From Adiantum capillus-veneris (Eukaryota; Streptophyta; Polypodiopsida; Polypodiales; Pteridaceae): a stretch of 64,000 nt of DNA. Shown piece by piece: positions 34,018-45,226 of this stretch; the first letter of the stretch is position 1; each line of letters begins with the position of its first letter. The notes under the pieces are model-generated. The model did not search any database. It was not told the origin of the DNA and saw only the letters and a program-made list of their open reading frames with translations. The stretch covers positions 104,018,912-104,082,911 of the forward strand of contig CM043963.1 in NCBI GenBank assembly GCA_014529385.2. Direction: 5' to 3'. A program made the position numbers and the translations under genes.

Positions 34018-34189
34018 AGGTCATCTACATCGATATTCATCGCAAAGAAGTCATTCACATCAAGGAAGGGAAGCAAACGGTGAGACCTCTTTTCCCTAAA
34101 GAAACTACAGTCAAAGTTATAACTCCAAAGTGGCCTAAAGGGGCTGCTGGAGCCAAAGGCAAGGAGAAGATAAGCAAGTCTGGAAACAC

Positions 34190-34720
34190 ATGACCCCGAA
34201 GGGAGAAGCATCTGGCCAAGCAAATGCTTCAAGCTCAGAAAGCTGGGTTGTACCCAGTTTGCCAAAGAGAAAGTCATCCGAAGCTAAGCGGCGAAAGGTC
34301 ACCTACCGATTTGCACAACGCATGCGAGTGCTACCAATCCACTTCGACAATCCGGAAGAAGAAGTGGTAAGAAGATTCCCATGTCCTAGAGAAGAGTGGT
34401 TCGGCTACTGCTCTCGCTGTTTTGGAAAGAGAGTGGAGGATCTTCCTCCTCTCCCTGTACAACTTATCCTGAAGAAGCTCTCTACCACGGGAGAAACCCA
34501 GTGGGCTGGGGACGAGTTGCAACTGAATGGAGTAGAATTCATGCAACACGCCAACTACGGAAATTACCTGCAATTGTTGTTAGCCAAGAGGCTAGGAGTG
34601 GTTAGATGCGTCGCCATCACGCCGTACGTGCTGAGCAACGAAGGAAAGGTAGAGCCCATGAAAGGCGACGACCTCTTGTGGATGTGCCGACTCATCAACA
34701 CTGGCACGATAAGAGTATAA
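34190..34720 (+). CDS. RLG-C pre-gag ORF, unknown function
   Basis: 176 codons, intact. It begins MTPKGEASGQANASSSESWV, followed by a basic KRKSSEAKRRKVTYRFAQR segment (possible nuclear signal) and a hydrophobic LLLAKRLGVVRCVAITPYVL stretch. A decayed copy of its C-terminal half is in RLG-D at 24388-24643, so it belongs to this element group. I know no homologue. Confidence 0.55.
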   Translation: MTPKGEASGQANASSSESWVVPSLPKRKSSEAKRRKVTYRFAQRMRVLPIHFDNPEEEVVRRFPCPREEWFGYCSRCFGKRVEDLPPLPVQLILKKLSTTGETQWAGDELQLNGVEFMQHANYGNYLQLLLAKRLGVVRCVAITPYVLSNEGKVEPMKGDDLLWMCRLINTGTIRV

Positions 34721-35054
34721 GTAAGTATTTCATCCTCTGTGCATGATGGAAAACGGGTCAACGGCATTCCCATTCAGATTCTTGCAGCATATGCATGTGA
34801 ATATCTATGTAGATTGGAAAGTCTTCTACCAACAGAAGATCGTACACCTATTCGGTGCGGCGGTACTAGGAGAAATCCTCAATTCCCCAAACCCTATCAT
34901 TCTCCCCATATTAGATTACCATCATTCCTTTAATGTTTCTATCTTTATCTTGTTTTAACCTATCCACCCACCCTTGTAAAAAAGCTGCTATGAGCCGCAC
35001 TGTTAATGTAATGTAAAAAAAAAAAAAAAAAAGAGGTTTGTAATTTCCTGAGTC

Positions 35055-35860
35055 ATGGCAAGTGTTTCTTTCCCCACGTTCAGTGGAAAGAAGGGAGAGG
35101 ATCTCACCACCGACTTTTTGGATGATTTCGACATTGCTTGTATCATCTCCAACAAAGATGATGATGCTTCACTACTTAGAATTTTTCCTCTACTGATGAA
35201 AGTAGAGGCCAAGTCCTAGTATAATGCATTGCCCCAGGCCACCAAGAATTCATGGGATGTGTTAATGGCTACTTTTGTAAAGAGGTTTGGTGGAGGCACA
35301 ACCTCAGAGAGGCTATGGCAGTTACTGACAGAATTAAAGCAGGGAGGCCTGCTGGAGTATGCCACCTAGGAGTCCAAATTTGTGGACTTATGGGAGAGAT
35401 GGGTTGCCTCGCTGGAGGAAGGTGAAGGAGCGCCTAATTTCCTAAAGAAGGACCGTTTCATTGCTGGTCTATGGTCGCCGCTTAGAGAGAAGGTGAAGGG
35501 AAGGTTTCCTGCAACATATGAGTTGGCAGTCGAAGTAGCCCACCTTAAAGACAAGAAGCTACGCATGCAAGCAAGAGTAAACGAGTCAGAGGAAACAAGC
35601 TCGGCCCAACCAACCCCAGTGACTGCAACAGCCAATCATAGAGTCCAACCACAGGAGGCATCAGAAGAGCAAGAACTGCTGAGTCGTATCACCACCCAAC
35701 TAGAGAGTTTATTTGTGCATCTGGTGCAGCAAGGGCATGCACCTGGCAGGAACCCAGAACAAGGAAGAGGACAATGAAGGCAGAACCCAGAGTACCACTG
35801 TTACAACTACGGGGAAGATGGCCATGAAATGTACTACTGCCCACACCCGAGGAGGCAGAA
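35055..35860 (+). pseudogene. gag: RLG-C gag, with stops and a damaged zinc knuckle
   Basis: The ATG at 35055 gives ASVSFPTFSGKKGEDLTT and FLDDFDIACIISNKDDD. There are TAGs at 35218 and 35368, then FVDLWERWVASLEEGEGAPN, LWSPLREKVKGRFPATYELA and a stop at 35775. The knuckle near 35798 reads CYNYGEDGHEMYYC: the second Cys has become Tyr, while RLG-D keeps it. The later proline-rich part is in frame with the long downstream ORF. Confidence 0.78.
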
Positions 35861-37529
35861 TTTCAATAGAGGGGGGAGACATAATCAGATCTCTCCACCA
35901 AGAACACCACCGCCACTCAGGCAACCAATCCCACCTGTTCAAATCCCACCACCAGTGGTGCAACCACAGCTAGCCACACCAGTTCAACGCCAGTCACCAA
36001 TGCAACCACCGCCACAATCACCACTTACAATCATCCTACGCCCACCATCAATTGGTACCCGCACACCAAGTATCATTGGTCTTGCAGAAGAGGTCAAGAT
36101 GAAGATAACCGAAGAAGGATCAAGTGAGAAGTTTATTCAAAGAACTGAAGCAGTGGAACAAGAGGTTAAAGAATCAAAAGATGCTACCCACATGGGGGAG
36201 GTAAGTCAAGAAAATTGTGTTACAAATGTGAGTACATCTTTAACTTTGAATGAAATAGGCACAAAAGCTATCAATCGACAGCATTGGGCCATAAGCGTAA
36301 GAAGGTGTAAAGTGTTGATTAGGCCTCGTCAGAGTAAGAGGAATGCAAAGGGCATGAAAGATACAAGAGAAGAGGAAAACCAACCTGCTAGCAAGGCTTT
36401 GCAAAAGATGGACAACATATTAAGCAAAGGGGAGGGCTTTGAAAACGGAAGCCTGTGCACCACCATGGACCCAGGACAATGTAGCAAGCTAAATGAATCT
36501 TGCATCAAGGCAGTTTCACTAGAGGACCATAACGAAGAGGTAAGTATGACTGAAGGTTTGGAGTTGGATATTTCTCCAGAGGCTTGGCAGCCGAGCAAGA
36601 CTTTATTGTGTAGTGTTATAGACTTGGAGATGGGTAATGCCTCTAGTCTACTGAAAGATGTTATATCCTTGGAGATGGGTAATGCCTCCAGTATATGTGA
36701 GGATGTTCATAGTAAGTTTGATGATCAATATGTTGCCAACCTTTTAAGGATGTTCCAAATTCCTCCACAACACAGCATTGTGTTTTCATGGGATGCATCA
36801 GACCTATGGCTATGGCTAGCCGCTATAACATATAGAGAGAAGATCAGCATGGAGATAAGATCAAAGGAGACATGGATAGACAAAAGCCTGATAGAATGCA
36901 AGAATGAAGACCTCATTCGCAATTTGGTACAATTTTTTACAAATAGTGCATCTTCTCTTTGGAGAAAAGTAAGTGGATTACGCTTGAATTTAAGCCGCAA
37001 GGTAGGTGGCTTGCTATTAGCATCAGTAAAGGAAGCTGACATGTTTGAGCACACCCAAAAGAAGCATGATATGCTTGCAGTTTTTTCTAGTCATGGCAGT
37101 AAGCAGGATTCTGAAGATAACTTGAGCTCACCACACCAACAAGGCGGCCATATATGGTGGATTCTTGGTACACTCTTGGGAATCATAATTTTCAGTTTTG
37201 TCTTTGCAGGAGCCAAGATGCTCATTTCCCCTCTCGCTACTGGTGGTTACAAATTTGGTCCAATTTGGCATGCAAATTTTATTGTTCGGACATTGCAGAC
37301 AATGATCCTATTTTTCACTTGGGATCCAAGAGGACACTGGCACAAAGTTCTGGAAGCCATGGGCTTCCCCTTTAATCAACCGACACTATTCCAAGAAACA
37401 AGCTATCACCCGGACCTGTTACAGATTCATAAATATCCCAGAAATCTCACCAATAGCCAAATGGAATGGCTAGTTCAGAAGGCAACTCGATATCGGATCC
37501 TACAGCTAAGCGGAAGAAGAACCAGATGA
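35829..37529 (+). CDS. RLG-C chimeric ORF: gag tail, unknown domain with membrane segment, integrase scrap
   Basis: 566 codons without a stop. Residues 1 to about 75 are the gag C-terminus (CPHPRRQNFNRGG, then PPRTPPPLRQPIPPVQIPPP). About residues 76-535 replace the protease, RT, RNase H and integrase found here in RLG-D; this part has no homologue known to me. It includes an internal duplication (LEMGNASS twice, near 36630 and 36672) and a strong hydrophobic segment WWILGTLLGIIIFSFVFAGA near residue 445, probably a membrane helix. Residues about 538-552 (MEWLVQKATRYRIL) match the integrase N-terminus of RLG-D. It could be a captured host gene segment or an envelope-like ORF. The open frame in an element with such similar LTRs says little about selection. 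Confidence 0.55.
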   Translation: MYYCPHPRRQNFNRGGRHNQISPPRTPPPLRQPIPPVQIPPPVVQPQLATPVQRQSPMQPPPQSPLTIILRPPSIGTRTPSIIGLAEEVKMKITEEGSSEKFIQRTEAVEQEVKESKDATHMGEVSQENCVTNVSTSLTLNEIGTKAINRQHWAISVRRCKVLIRPRQSKRNAKGMKDTREEENQPASKALQKMDNILSKGEGFENGSLCTTMDPGQCSKLNESCIKAVSLEDHNEEVSMTEGLELDISPEAWQPSKTLLCSVIDLEMGNASSLLKDVISLEMGNASSICEDVHSKFDDQYVANLLRMFQIPPQHSIVFSWDASDLWLWLAAITYREKISMEIRSKETWIDKSLIECKNEDLIRNLVQFFTNSASSLWRKVSGLRLNLSRKVGGLLLASVKEADMFEHTQKKHDMLAVFSSHGSKQDSEDNLSSPHQQGGHIWWILGTLLGIIIFSFVFAGAKMLISPLATGGYKFGPIWHANFIVRTLQTMILFFTWDPRGHWHKVLEAMGFPFNQPTLFQETSYHPDLLQIHKYPRNLTNSQMEWLVQKATRYRILQLSGRRTR

Positions 37530-37554
37530 GCTAGAGACATGAATGCCTCTAGCC

Positions 37555-37570
37555 AAAAGGGGAGGGCTAA
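37555..37570 (+). other. polypurine tract of RLG-C
   Basis: AAAAGGGGAGGG then CTAA, directly before the 3' LTR start. Confidence 0.85.
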
Positions 37571-38882
37571 TGATGGGGGCTTTTCACAAGCCAAGCTCAC
37601 ATACCCCTCTTCTCTCGTCCCCACCCCATGAAAACCCCCTCTTAGGGAGGGAGTGATAAAAGGCATTGGAAAAAGTAAGAAAAAAATAAAGTATGATTAT
37701 GTAAATATATAAGAAAGGTAAAATAGGCCACCTCATGCCTGCGGGGCAGCCCATCCCCACCTTGCCTCCTTTTTCTTCACTGTTGCCCCGCCGTGTGTCC
37801 CTTTTCCTCTCCTCCACTCAAAAGGTCAACCCCCTCTCTCTTCCCCTTGTCCTTTCTCCTTTCTCTCTCCCCTCAAGCTACCCCACCTCTCACCAATAAT
37901 GCATTATAACTCACCAATAATGCAGCCTAACTCACATGCAACTTATGCTATCTTCCAAAACAGTATACCCCACCTCCCTTTTCTCTCTCCTACACTCTCC
38001 CATGATCCAAATACCCCCCTCTCTCTCTAAAATTCAAAATCTCTCTTGTCTTGTAGCCAGATGGCCTCCCCCACACTCACACACACTCAGTTTCACTGAA
38101 AAAGGTGCCCACAGACCCATCCCCACCCAGTGGTTACTTGATTTTCTTGTGTTCACACACATCTGCACACAGATTCACCTCTTAACACACTCCCCTCTTG
38201 TAATTACTTTATTCTCCATGTCACCTCTCACTTTTTTTCATCAACCCATCTCTCTCTCTCTCTTAGTCTCTCTCTCATGAGACTGCTATTCTGGCACATA
38301 TACACACAGCCATACAAGTGGGGCCCACAGTCACATGGCCTATGTAGATAATGATTTCTTCATTTCTAAATTCTAGAATTTCTCCCCCCTCCTCTCCTAT
38401 ATAAAGAGGGGTCACCATCACACTAAATATACACACAACATCACCAAAGAACACACTATGCACTGTGTGTGCCTAGTGCACACACACACACCCACACCAT
38501 CACCATCACCGCAATCACCATGCTTGTCTTGAGCATGACCTCTACACCCTTGGCTATGGAAGATGAAGGGCAACTAAATGAAGGATGATGGCCATGATCC
38601 TCGTACGAGTCTTCGCCATCAACTCCCACCTATCCGCCATGTGCTCTACCACTCTCTCCCTTCTCATTCCCCTACCCTATGCTCCCCATTTCATCGCCTT
38701 ATTCTCTAAATAAAGCTTGAGGTTTTGTGAGTATGTTTTCTTGCAATGTTTTGCCCATGTGAGGTGTACGGAATCGCCACCTAGTCTTGTGTTTGGAGTG
38801 AGCTTGTGTATGTGTGAAAGGTGTGCGGATTCGCCATCCTTTTGTGGTGCCTAAGTACTAAGACGCTATACCCCCTCCCTCA

Positions 38883-38916
<34 letters not shown>

Positions 38917-39126
38917 TGATCTCATTCCCTTTCCTTTTCATCATTACTCCCAAGCATCCATCTCTCTTGGATGAAAACTTTGTTATGGTGGTGTGTTGTT
39001 TGCGTCCTAGCCGCTGAAGCTAGGTGGTGCCCCCTGTTTGCTTTACCATGAAAGGCTCGAGGCGCACCATTCGGTCCCCGGTGTTTTAGAGGCTATCGGG
39101 GTTCGGGGTTCGCTTTGCTCCTGTCA
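37571..39126 (+). mobile_element. 3' LTR of RLG-C
   Basis: Nearly identical to 32140-33685; the (CT)n run at 38886-38913 is about 10 bp longer than in the 5' copy. It ends TTGCTCCTGTCA, followed by ATGC. Confidence 0.93.
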
Positions 39127-39376
39127 ATGCGAAGGTCCATTCCATCTAACCATTCATCATCGGTTGACACTGCGTCTTTCTGCAATTTCCATTGTCGGTC
39201 ATGTGGTTCCAGAGTGTTGATGGGAATCGGCATTTTTTATTCTTGAGAGCAACTTTTCTTTTGAGTACTTAAATTCGAGATTCTTCTTAGGCTTCATCAA
39301 TAACCTGCTATCATTTTATCTTTATTTGCTTAGCTGCATGCATCCTTTCTAGCAATTCATTGATTAGTGGAAAATT

Positions 39377-40500
39377 TTACTTCTTTAATTGACATCCACT
39401 AATCCAATTAGCCATTGGTTCACCAACTAAGGTGGACAACTTAACAACTCCACTTGAAGATACATCTTCAATGACAAATGGTATGTTTTCCTTTTTCTTG
39501 AACTTGAGAATGCGTTGCTTAAGGGAAAAGACTAAAACTAAGTTGCCTTTTTTAAAGAGTTTTGTAATTAGATGGGAATCAAAAAAAATAAAATTTGTTT
39601 CCACTTTTGTACATAGATGTGAGCTATAGTAGTTAGCCTTTGCTCATCAAGCTTTTCTAAATCTTAAAGCCTCTCTGACAATTCATGTTCAATCCACTCA
39701 ACATCCTTAGCTACCCCTAGTGTCGGCAATAGAAATTATATCGGCAGTATGACATCAAGACCTTAAACAACGTTAAAGGGTGTAGCATTTAAAGTTGTTT
39801 TGAATGAAACCCTATAAGCTCGTAGAGCTGCATGTAGATTCATTTCCCAGTCTGTCCGACCTGAACTAACCACTTTAGTCAATATCGAGCCAATAATTTT
39901 ATTTGTATGATCAGCTTGTCCATTCGCTTGTGGGTGATAGGGAGCCGATTTGTTATGGATGACGATAAACTCATTAAGCAAATACTCAATTACCTTATAG
40001 AGGAAATGATTTCCCCTATCACTGATAATTTCTATTTGTAGTCCATATCTTGTGAGCACATAGTCATATAAGAATGCAGTAGTGGTTTTGGCATCATTCT
40101 TTTGGGTTGCTTTGGCCTTGGCCCACTTTGTCAAATAGTCCGTAGCTACAATGATATATTGAGCTTGGGTTCTATAAGCAAGTGGATGTACTGGCCTAAA
40201 AAAGTCTATCCCATTTTTTGAAAGCTCTAGCCCCCATCATTGGCCTTAAGGGAATGCTATCTACTACAAGGGTTGGCATTTTTGCTCATTGACATGCATC
40301 ACACCTTTGAACATATTCTTTGGCATTTCCAAAAAGTGTTGGCCACCATATGCCTCCCATTAAGATTGCTCTTGCGGTGGTCTCACTAGAAAAGTGACCT
40401 CTAGCTAATCCAGCATGTGCTTGTTCTATAATAAGAATGTATTCGTTTTCATTTGCACAAAGATGCAAGTGTTGATCCTTACCTCTCCAATACAATTGGT
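39377..40500 (-). pseudogene. RLG-B integrase
   Basis: The zinc site reads EQAHAGLARGHFS and YVQRCDACQ (40430-40290). A gap without the first catalytic motif follows. The core at 40134-39763 has MTKWAKAKATQKND, IEIISDRGNHF (second Asp) and HPQANGQADHTNK, where the catalytic Glu of the GQAE motif has become Asp. RVSFKTTLNATPFNVV closes the core. The C-terminal part (39604-39377) reads IEDVSSSGVVKLSTLVGEPM and ends QLKK. Stops separate the pieces. Confidence 0.82.
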
Positions 40501-41018
40501 TTCAAATAAAAGCATAGTCTCTTGCTTCAATTTCAATTGCTCTTTGACGGCATTGACTCATATCCTCGGGAATGTTCGGCTTGATAAGTAAGTAACTAGA
40601 TCGTTACTCCACTTAGGAACAAACGACATTTGGAACAAAGTTACATGAGGTATGGGTGCTTGTTTTTGACATCAAGGACAATCTTTCACAAAATAATGAG
40701 CATCCCTCCTCATGGTTGGCCGTTGTATAGTTTGGTCTTCCGCAAAGTAAAGTCCTACTACTGTAATATGTGCTTGACTTAGGTATTGGTTTTTCTCCTC
40801 AAGATTAATGCATATAAGCAATATTCTATCTCGATTTCTTTCATACAACATTCCAGCTAGTAATTGATACATAGGCAATTCCTCAATTAATCGATTGCAA
40901 TAGGAAGCGGTATTTGCAAATCCACTTGAGCTATGACAACGATCCTATGTTTTCCAACCATCGAGGTATCATTTCCATGGAGAATAGATATGCATCTGGT
41001 AGATCATCATCTACTCCC

Positions 41019-42054
41019 TTAGGTGGTTTTCCTAAAACAATCCTTGACAAATGATCCGCTCTTTGATGGGTGGTTAACCCCCTTTTTCACAACTACAGTA
41101 AAATCAAATTCTAGAAGAATGATGAACCATCTCTCTATTCTTCCTGTGTTGCATGGCTTGTTGAGCAAGTACAACAAGGCTTGGTGATCCACAAACAACA
41201 CAAATGTGTTTGCTAATAGGTAATGTCTATACTTTTCACAGCATAGATCATTCCTAGTCCTTCCCTTTCGGTGGTGGTATAGTATTTTTTTTCCATATTT
41301 AAATTTCTGGTAGCATAAGAAATAGGAAAATCAATTTTCTCGTCTTCTGGTCGAGTTAGTATGCACCCAATGGCAAAATTGGAAGCATCTACATGTATGT
41401 GGAATATCCTATTCCAATCTGGTGCTTTCAATATTGGAGCTGAGGTGAAAGCTTGCTTAAGCTTCATGAAGGATTCTTCACACTCATCAGTCCATTCAAA
41501 GTGTGTAATCAAGATGTACATGGGTTTTGCAATTAAAGAGTATATGTAAATGAACTGTCTATAATATCCACAATGTCCCATGAAGGCTTGAACCCCCTTG
41601 ATGGTTGTTGGTCTAGGCAAATTAGCAATAATATGAATTTTTTCCATATCAGTAGTAGCTATGCCTTAATTGGAGACACCCAATCTGTGTGTACTACCAC
41701 AATTGGAGACACCTAATCTGTGTGTTTGATTTCATAAATGAATTTGGCTTCCTTTAGCTTTTCAATCTCTTCTTTGATTTTCTTGGAAAATGTTTTAGTA
41801 TGTGTGTATGGTCTTTGTCTACTTGGTTTTGCATCATCTCTCATGGGTATGGTATGCTGACATATTTCTAGATCAACACCCTTGATATCCTTAGAAGACC
41901 AAGCAAAGATATCTCGGTATTTTTTTAGTAAGCTTAACAAAAGCTCTTCTTCTTCTTTCATAAGGTCATTTGCAATGTACGCAGGTCTAGGCTCTTCCCC
42001 TAGTTCGGTAAGATCTACCGTTTTTTGTGTTTTCAGGTCCTTCGTAGGACTCAC
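41019..42054 (-). pseudogene. RLG-B RT start and RNase H, RT catalytic core deleted
   Basis: 42054-41713 reads YRDIFAWSSKDIKGVDLEIC and AKFIYEIKHTD, the RT entry. The next coherent part at 41647 is already IIANLPRPTTIKGVQAFMGH, the RT thumb. The palm with the YxDD box is missing. RNase H follows: FHIHVDASNFAIGCILTR, TTEREGLGMIYAVK and, after a shift, FVDHQALLYLLNKPCNTGRI. A 30-bp class tandem duplication (ATTGGAGACACC..AATCTGTGTG) sits exactly at the deletion point, 41666-41730. Confidence 0.82.
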
Positions 42055-42274
42055 CCTGTTTTCGTAGTTCCCTGCTGACAGGTTGTTCGACTATGATTTT
42101 CCGGTCTTGGAGAGTATATTTGTTGTAATGGGATGTAACACTCATTACATCTTTACTATCCTCCTCAGTGGTTTCCATTTTGGTCGTATATATCTCCTTT
42201 AGAGCTTTTTTCAACTCTTGATATTTATTTTTCCGTTGAACTCGTGTCATTGTTGAACCCTTGTCCTGTTTTTT

Positions 42275-42655
42275 TTATTTGCTTGAGTTTCCTTTTTGTT
42301 TTTCTTGATATTCTCGACATTTCCTGTTTTTGTTTAAAGGATTTCTACTAATGATTTTTTCATTGACACAATCATGTGCATCTATTTGCATCAGGAATTG
42401 TGTTCTACTAGAGACTGATGGCATAGGTCTAGCTTTCAAGTTTCTTGTATCTCTTTTACTTCTATTAAACCGTTTTTGTCTTCTCCGTTTCTTGTTTGGA
42501 AAGTCAAGAAACTTTTCCTCCTCTCCTTTCATGAGTAGCTTAGCTCTCACATGTTCTTTTTCGGGCCCCGAATCATGTGAGGTAGCTGAATGTTCTTCTA
42601 ACTCATCTATTGCATCATAGTAGAGGTCTGAAAAGACTTGTTGAGCTTTCATCAA
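42275..42655 (-). pseudogene. RLG-B protease-RT linker, basic
   Basis: 126 codons: acidic at first (AIDELEEHSATSHD), then basic (NKKRRRQKRFNRSKRD). The same acidic-to-basic layout is at 2990-3350 in RLG-A. An 83-bp tandem duplication covers its start (42578-42743). Confidence 0.5.
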
Positions 42656-42743
42656 GTCCTTGAGGTAGTTGAATGTTCTTCTAACTCATCTATTGCATCA
42701 TAGTAGAGGTCTGAAAAGACTTGTTGAGCTTTCATCAAGTCCT
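42578..42743. repeat. 83-bp tandem duplication
   Basis: 42578-42660 is repeated at 42661-42743 with one mismatch. 83 is not a multiple of three, so it breaks the RLG-B frame. Confidence 0.93.
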
Positions 42744-42915
42744 TGGATTATTGAATTTCATCTTTGATGTGAAGGTTTGCAATAATTTGTATGGGAATTA
42801 TGTCATAGCCGTCCTCATTGCAAAATTGAGTAGGCATAGACATATTTACATATACATCCATTGATGCTAAGATTTGAGTCCACTCGAACGGCTCAAACAA
42901 ATGCTCTGGAAAGGT

Positions 42916-43125
42916 TTAGGTACATAGACTTGGTCTGTGCAATCCCTTTTTAAGATACATTATTTTTAAGCTTCCGCTTTTTGAGGCTCCGCACATCCAA
43001 ATAGGTGTGTCATAATTGAGTTTCTTCCCAAAGTCTACTATGGCAAAAGTGTGTTGATATTCAATCCCACAAGAATTAACTAGCAATTTTTCAAGCAATC
43101 CTAAGGGGGGGATATTTCCAGGCAA
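42916..43125 (-). pseudogene. RLG-B retropepsin remnant
   Basis: It reads CGIEYQHTFAIVDFGKKLNY, typical of the second half of a plant gypsy protease, but the following ILGRPF region is garbled (PIWMCGASKSG). The catalytic half is not recognisable. Confidence 0.55.
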
Positions 43126-43223
43126 GCAATTTTTAGTGAGCGCTTTTCAAGAATCAGGTGAGCAGATTCCTAAAAAGATTCTCTCTTCCTGCTTGTTGAC
43201 TCTTTTGTCTTTTTCATATCTCA

Positions 43224-43249
43224 CAGAGACAGAGAGAGAGAGAGAGATT
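43224..43249. repeat. short (AG)n microsatellite
   Basis: Imperfect AG run near the border between RLG-B and the MULE region. Confidence 0.9.
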
Positions 43250-43393
43250 AGGGAGGTTGAGACATAGACAAATATATGAGAGCAAAACAAATTGTTTAAA
43301 AAACAACAAAGACAAGGGTACTTAAAACAAGAACATCCATTAATAATAGAAAGTTACATTTTATTGCACTTGTACTACATAGTCAAGAAGCAT

Positions 43394-43702
43394 TCATCTT
43401 CTAGAAGGCCCGGTTTTAGGAGTAGATGTGCTACCTTCGAGTGACAAAAGATGATTCACCATGTTTCCTAGCTGTTGCATCATTTCCTCCTCATCCTCCT
43501 CTGTGATGAGCCCAATCTTCTTCCAACAAGAGAAAGCAAATTGTCCCTTCTCGTTCAAGCTGAGTAAGGTCCGCATATTCAGTTCCGTGCGGCAATGATT
43601 GAGGTGATACACATTGACTGTTGCCTTTAAAGCATCCATAAATCAATCGGCTCCATAGAATGCCTCCTTGTTGGTAATGGCTTCCATGCAGACTTGTATT
43701 TA
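43394..43702 (-). pseudogene. unrecognised frame next to the MULE gene
   Basis: One frame with a single TGA reads MEAITNKEAFYGAD, then MDALKATVNVYHLNHCRTEL, LSLNEKGQFAFSCWKKIGLI and a run of Glu/Asp. It lies downstream of the SWIM-like end of the MULE gene on the same strand and may be its last exon or an accessory gene. I do not recognise the domain. Confidence 0.35.
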
Positions 43703-43908
43703 TTCTCAAGATCGTCGGCGGACATTGTGAAAAGTAATAGAGGTGTGCTATGGAAGCTTTCACAAAAATAATTCAAGCAATGGTAATTTATAGCCATTGT
43801 GCAAATATTATATTACTTTATTCACGATTTGACAAATAAACAACCATTTTCTTAATTAGAAAAAAACTACAAATCAATGTACCAAAATGTGTCCACCATA
43901 AGATAAAA

Positions 43909-45226
43909 TTAGAAACTGGTAGAGTTGTCCATTTTGTGACACATACAAACAAATAGTGAGAAACGACAAATGCTATGCATCCATGCCTGGATAGGTCCTT
44001 GGCTGAGTGACGTGAAGATATTAGCATTTGCTAGAATTGGTTGATGGATAAACATGTTCTCATTTTGGCTTAACCCTAGCACACACAGATAAATAAAATG
44101 TAAATGATTAAATGCAAGATATGGTTTTTTCTTTGACACCCATTCCATGAAGTCTGTACATGTACTAGATGGCTGGTTGCAAATACAAACTTTGTACAGT
44201 CGGACATGACCATCTTCACTTTTGGTCTCTACTTTGAAGACTTCATTAACACCATCTACGGCACATATCTCTTCTATGACCTTGGCTCTCAGCGCTAGTG
44301 CTAAATTGATCTTGCGAGCAGCGTCCTCAAAAATGAAAGTCCGATACCATACACGCACACCATCTCGCATTGTGGCTCGTGCACCGCCTTCAGGAGTGGA
44401 TGTATCTTTTGACTTGAAAGGAGAGTTGGTCATATTTTGTGCAAGAACAACCGAAATTACATTAGATATTCATTCCTTCTTGAGCTCCACTTGATACCCC
44501 CCTTCATGCAATATTTGCACCTCATCCTTAGATAGGTTGGTGTCCACATGCACGGGCCAAGTGTGGTGTGGATGCTGAGGTTGCAGCTCAATGTTCTTGT
44601 CTACTATATGGCAATGCAAGACATGATCCAGACAAAACCAAAACCACTGATGCACAACACCATTCAAATGATTTTGATATCCTTTAAAAGATGGGGCCGG
44701 TATACCAAGGCTAGAACCTGCAATACTGCATCCACACCTTCATCCTCCTCTTTGCATGCCACTACATGTGACTCTACTACCTTGTGGAGTTTGGCGTATG
44801 GCCCACATTGCATCATTGACCTTGTGCTCAACTACATACTGCCCACCCGAACCTATACTTCATTTGGGGTTTGTGATATCCCTTCCTCTGCAAAGTTGAT
44901 CTTACGTGGTCTTCCACACTTCTTGAAATCTTTGGTGACCCAGTTGTACTCAGGCCTATGCGATGCATTATCTTCCACATTGATAACTTCATTTGGCTTG
45001 CCTGTTTTCCTTCATGTCTCCTTATCTCCTGTCAATGCAACTAGTTGTTTATACATTGGAGTGCCCTCAGTAGCCTCATTCACTGCTCTTATCACTTGGT
45101 TGGGACACTTTTCATGGCGTTCCGCAAGCTTTTCTACTGATGGACCCTTCCCAAAGTGTTTTCCATGGCTGTATGAAATGACCTTTGTGCTCTGTAAGAT
45201 GGAATTTGCAAGGTCGGTTGTACATG
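43909..45226 (-). pseudogene. MULE transposase gene, 3' half with degenerate SWIM finger (left of the RLX insertion)
   Basis: The frame entering from 60147 continues LANSILQSTKVISYSHGKHF then GKGPSVEKLAERHEKCPNQ. It has stops at about 45015 and 44850. 44470-44667 and 44433-43909 continue it. Near 44170-44060 it reads YKVCICNQPSSTCTDFMEWV, then PYLAFNHLHFIYLCVLGLSQ and NENMFIHQP. This is the layout of a SWIM zinc finger (C-x-C ... C-x-H), which binds DNA or protein in Mutator-like transposases; the first Cys and the Cys of CxH are replaced, giving S-T-C ... F-N-H. Function is therefore lost. Confidence 0.72.

Larger units (their letters stand above)
32140..39126 (+). mobile_element. RLG-C: young non-autonomous LTR retrotransposon inserted in RLG-B
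   Basis: Two LTRs (32140-33685 and 37571-39126) bound a 3.9-kb interior with primer site, a CCHC-bearing 5' ORF, a pre-gag ORF, gag, a long unrecognised ORF and a polypurine tract. ATGC flanks both ends (32136-32139 and 39127-39130). There is no RT, RNase H or complete integrase, so movement must depend on another element; gag and LTR ends are shared with RLG-D. By eye the LTRs differ at roughly 20 substitutions plus a CT-repeat length change, so the insertion is recent. Confidence 0.92.
39127..43140 (-). mobile_element. RLG-B, main part: degenerate Ty3/gypsy element on the minus strand
   Basis: From right to left: protease remnant (43125-42916), acidic/basic linker (42655-42000), RT start (42054-41713), thumb and RNase H (41647-41019), integrase (40495-39377), then the post-integrase region running into 32139. 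The order and motifs parallel RLG-A. No gag is seen; the upper border near 43140 is not defined by an LTR. Confidence 0.85.
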
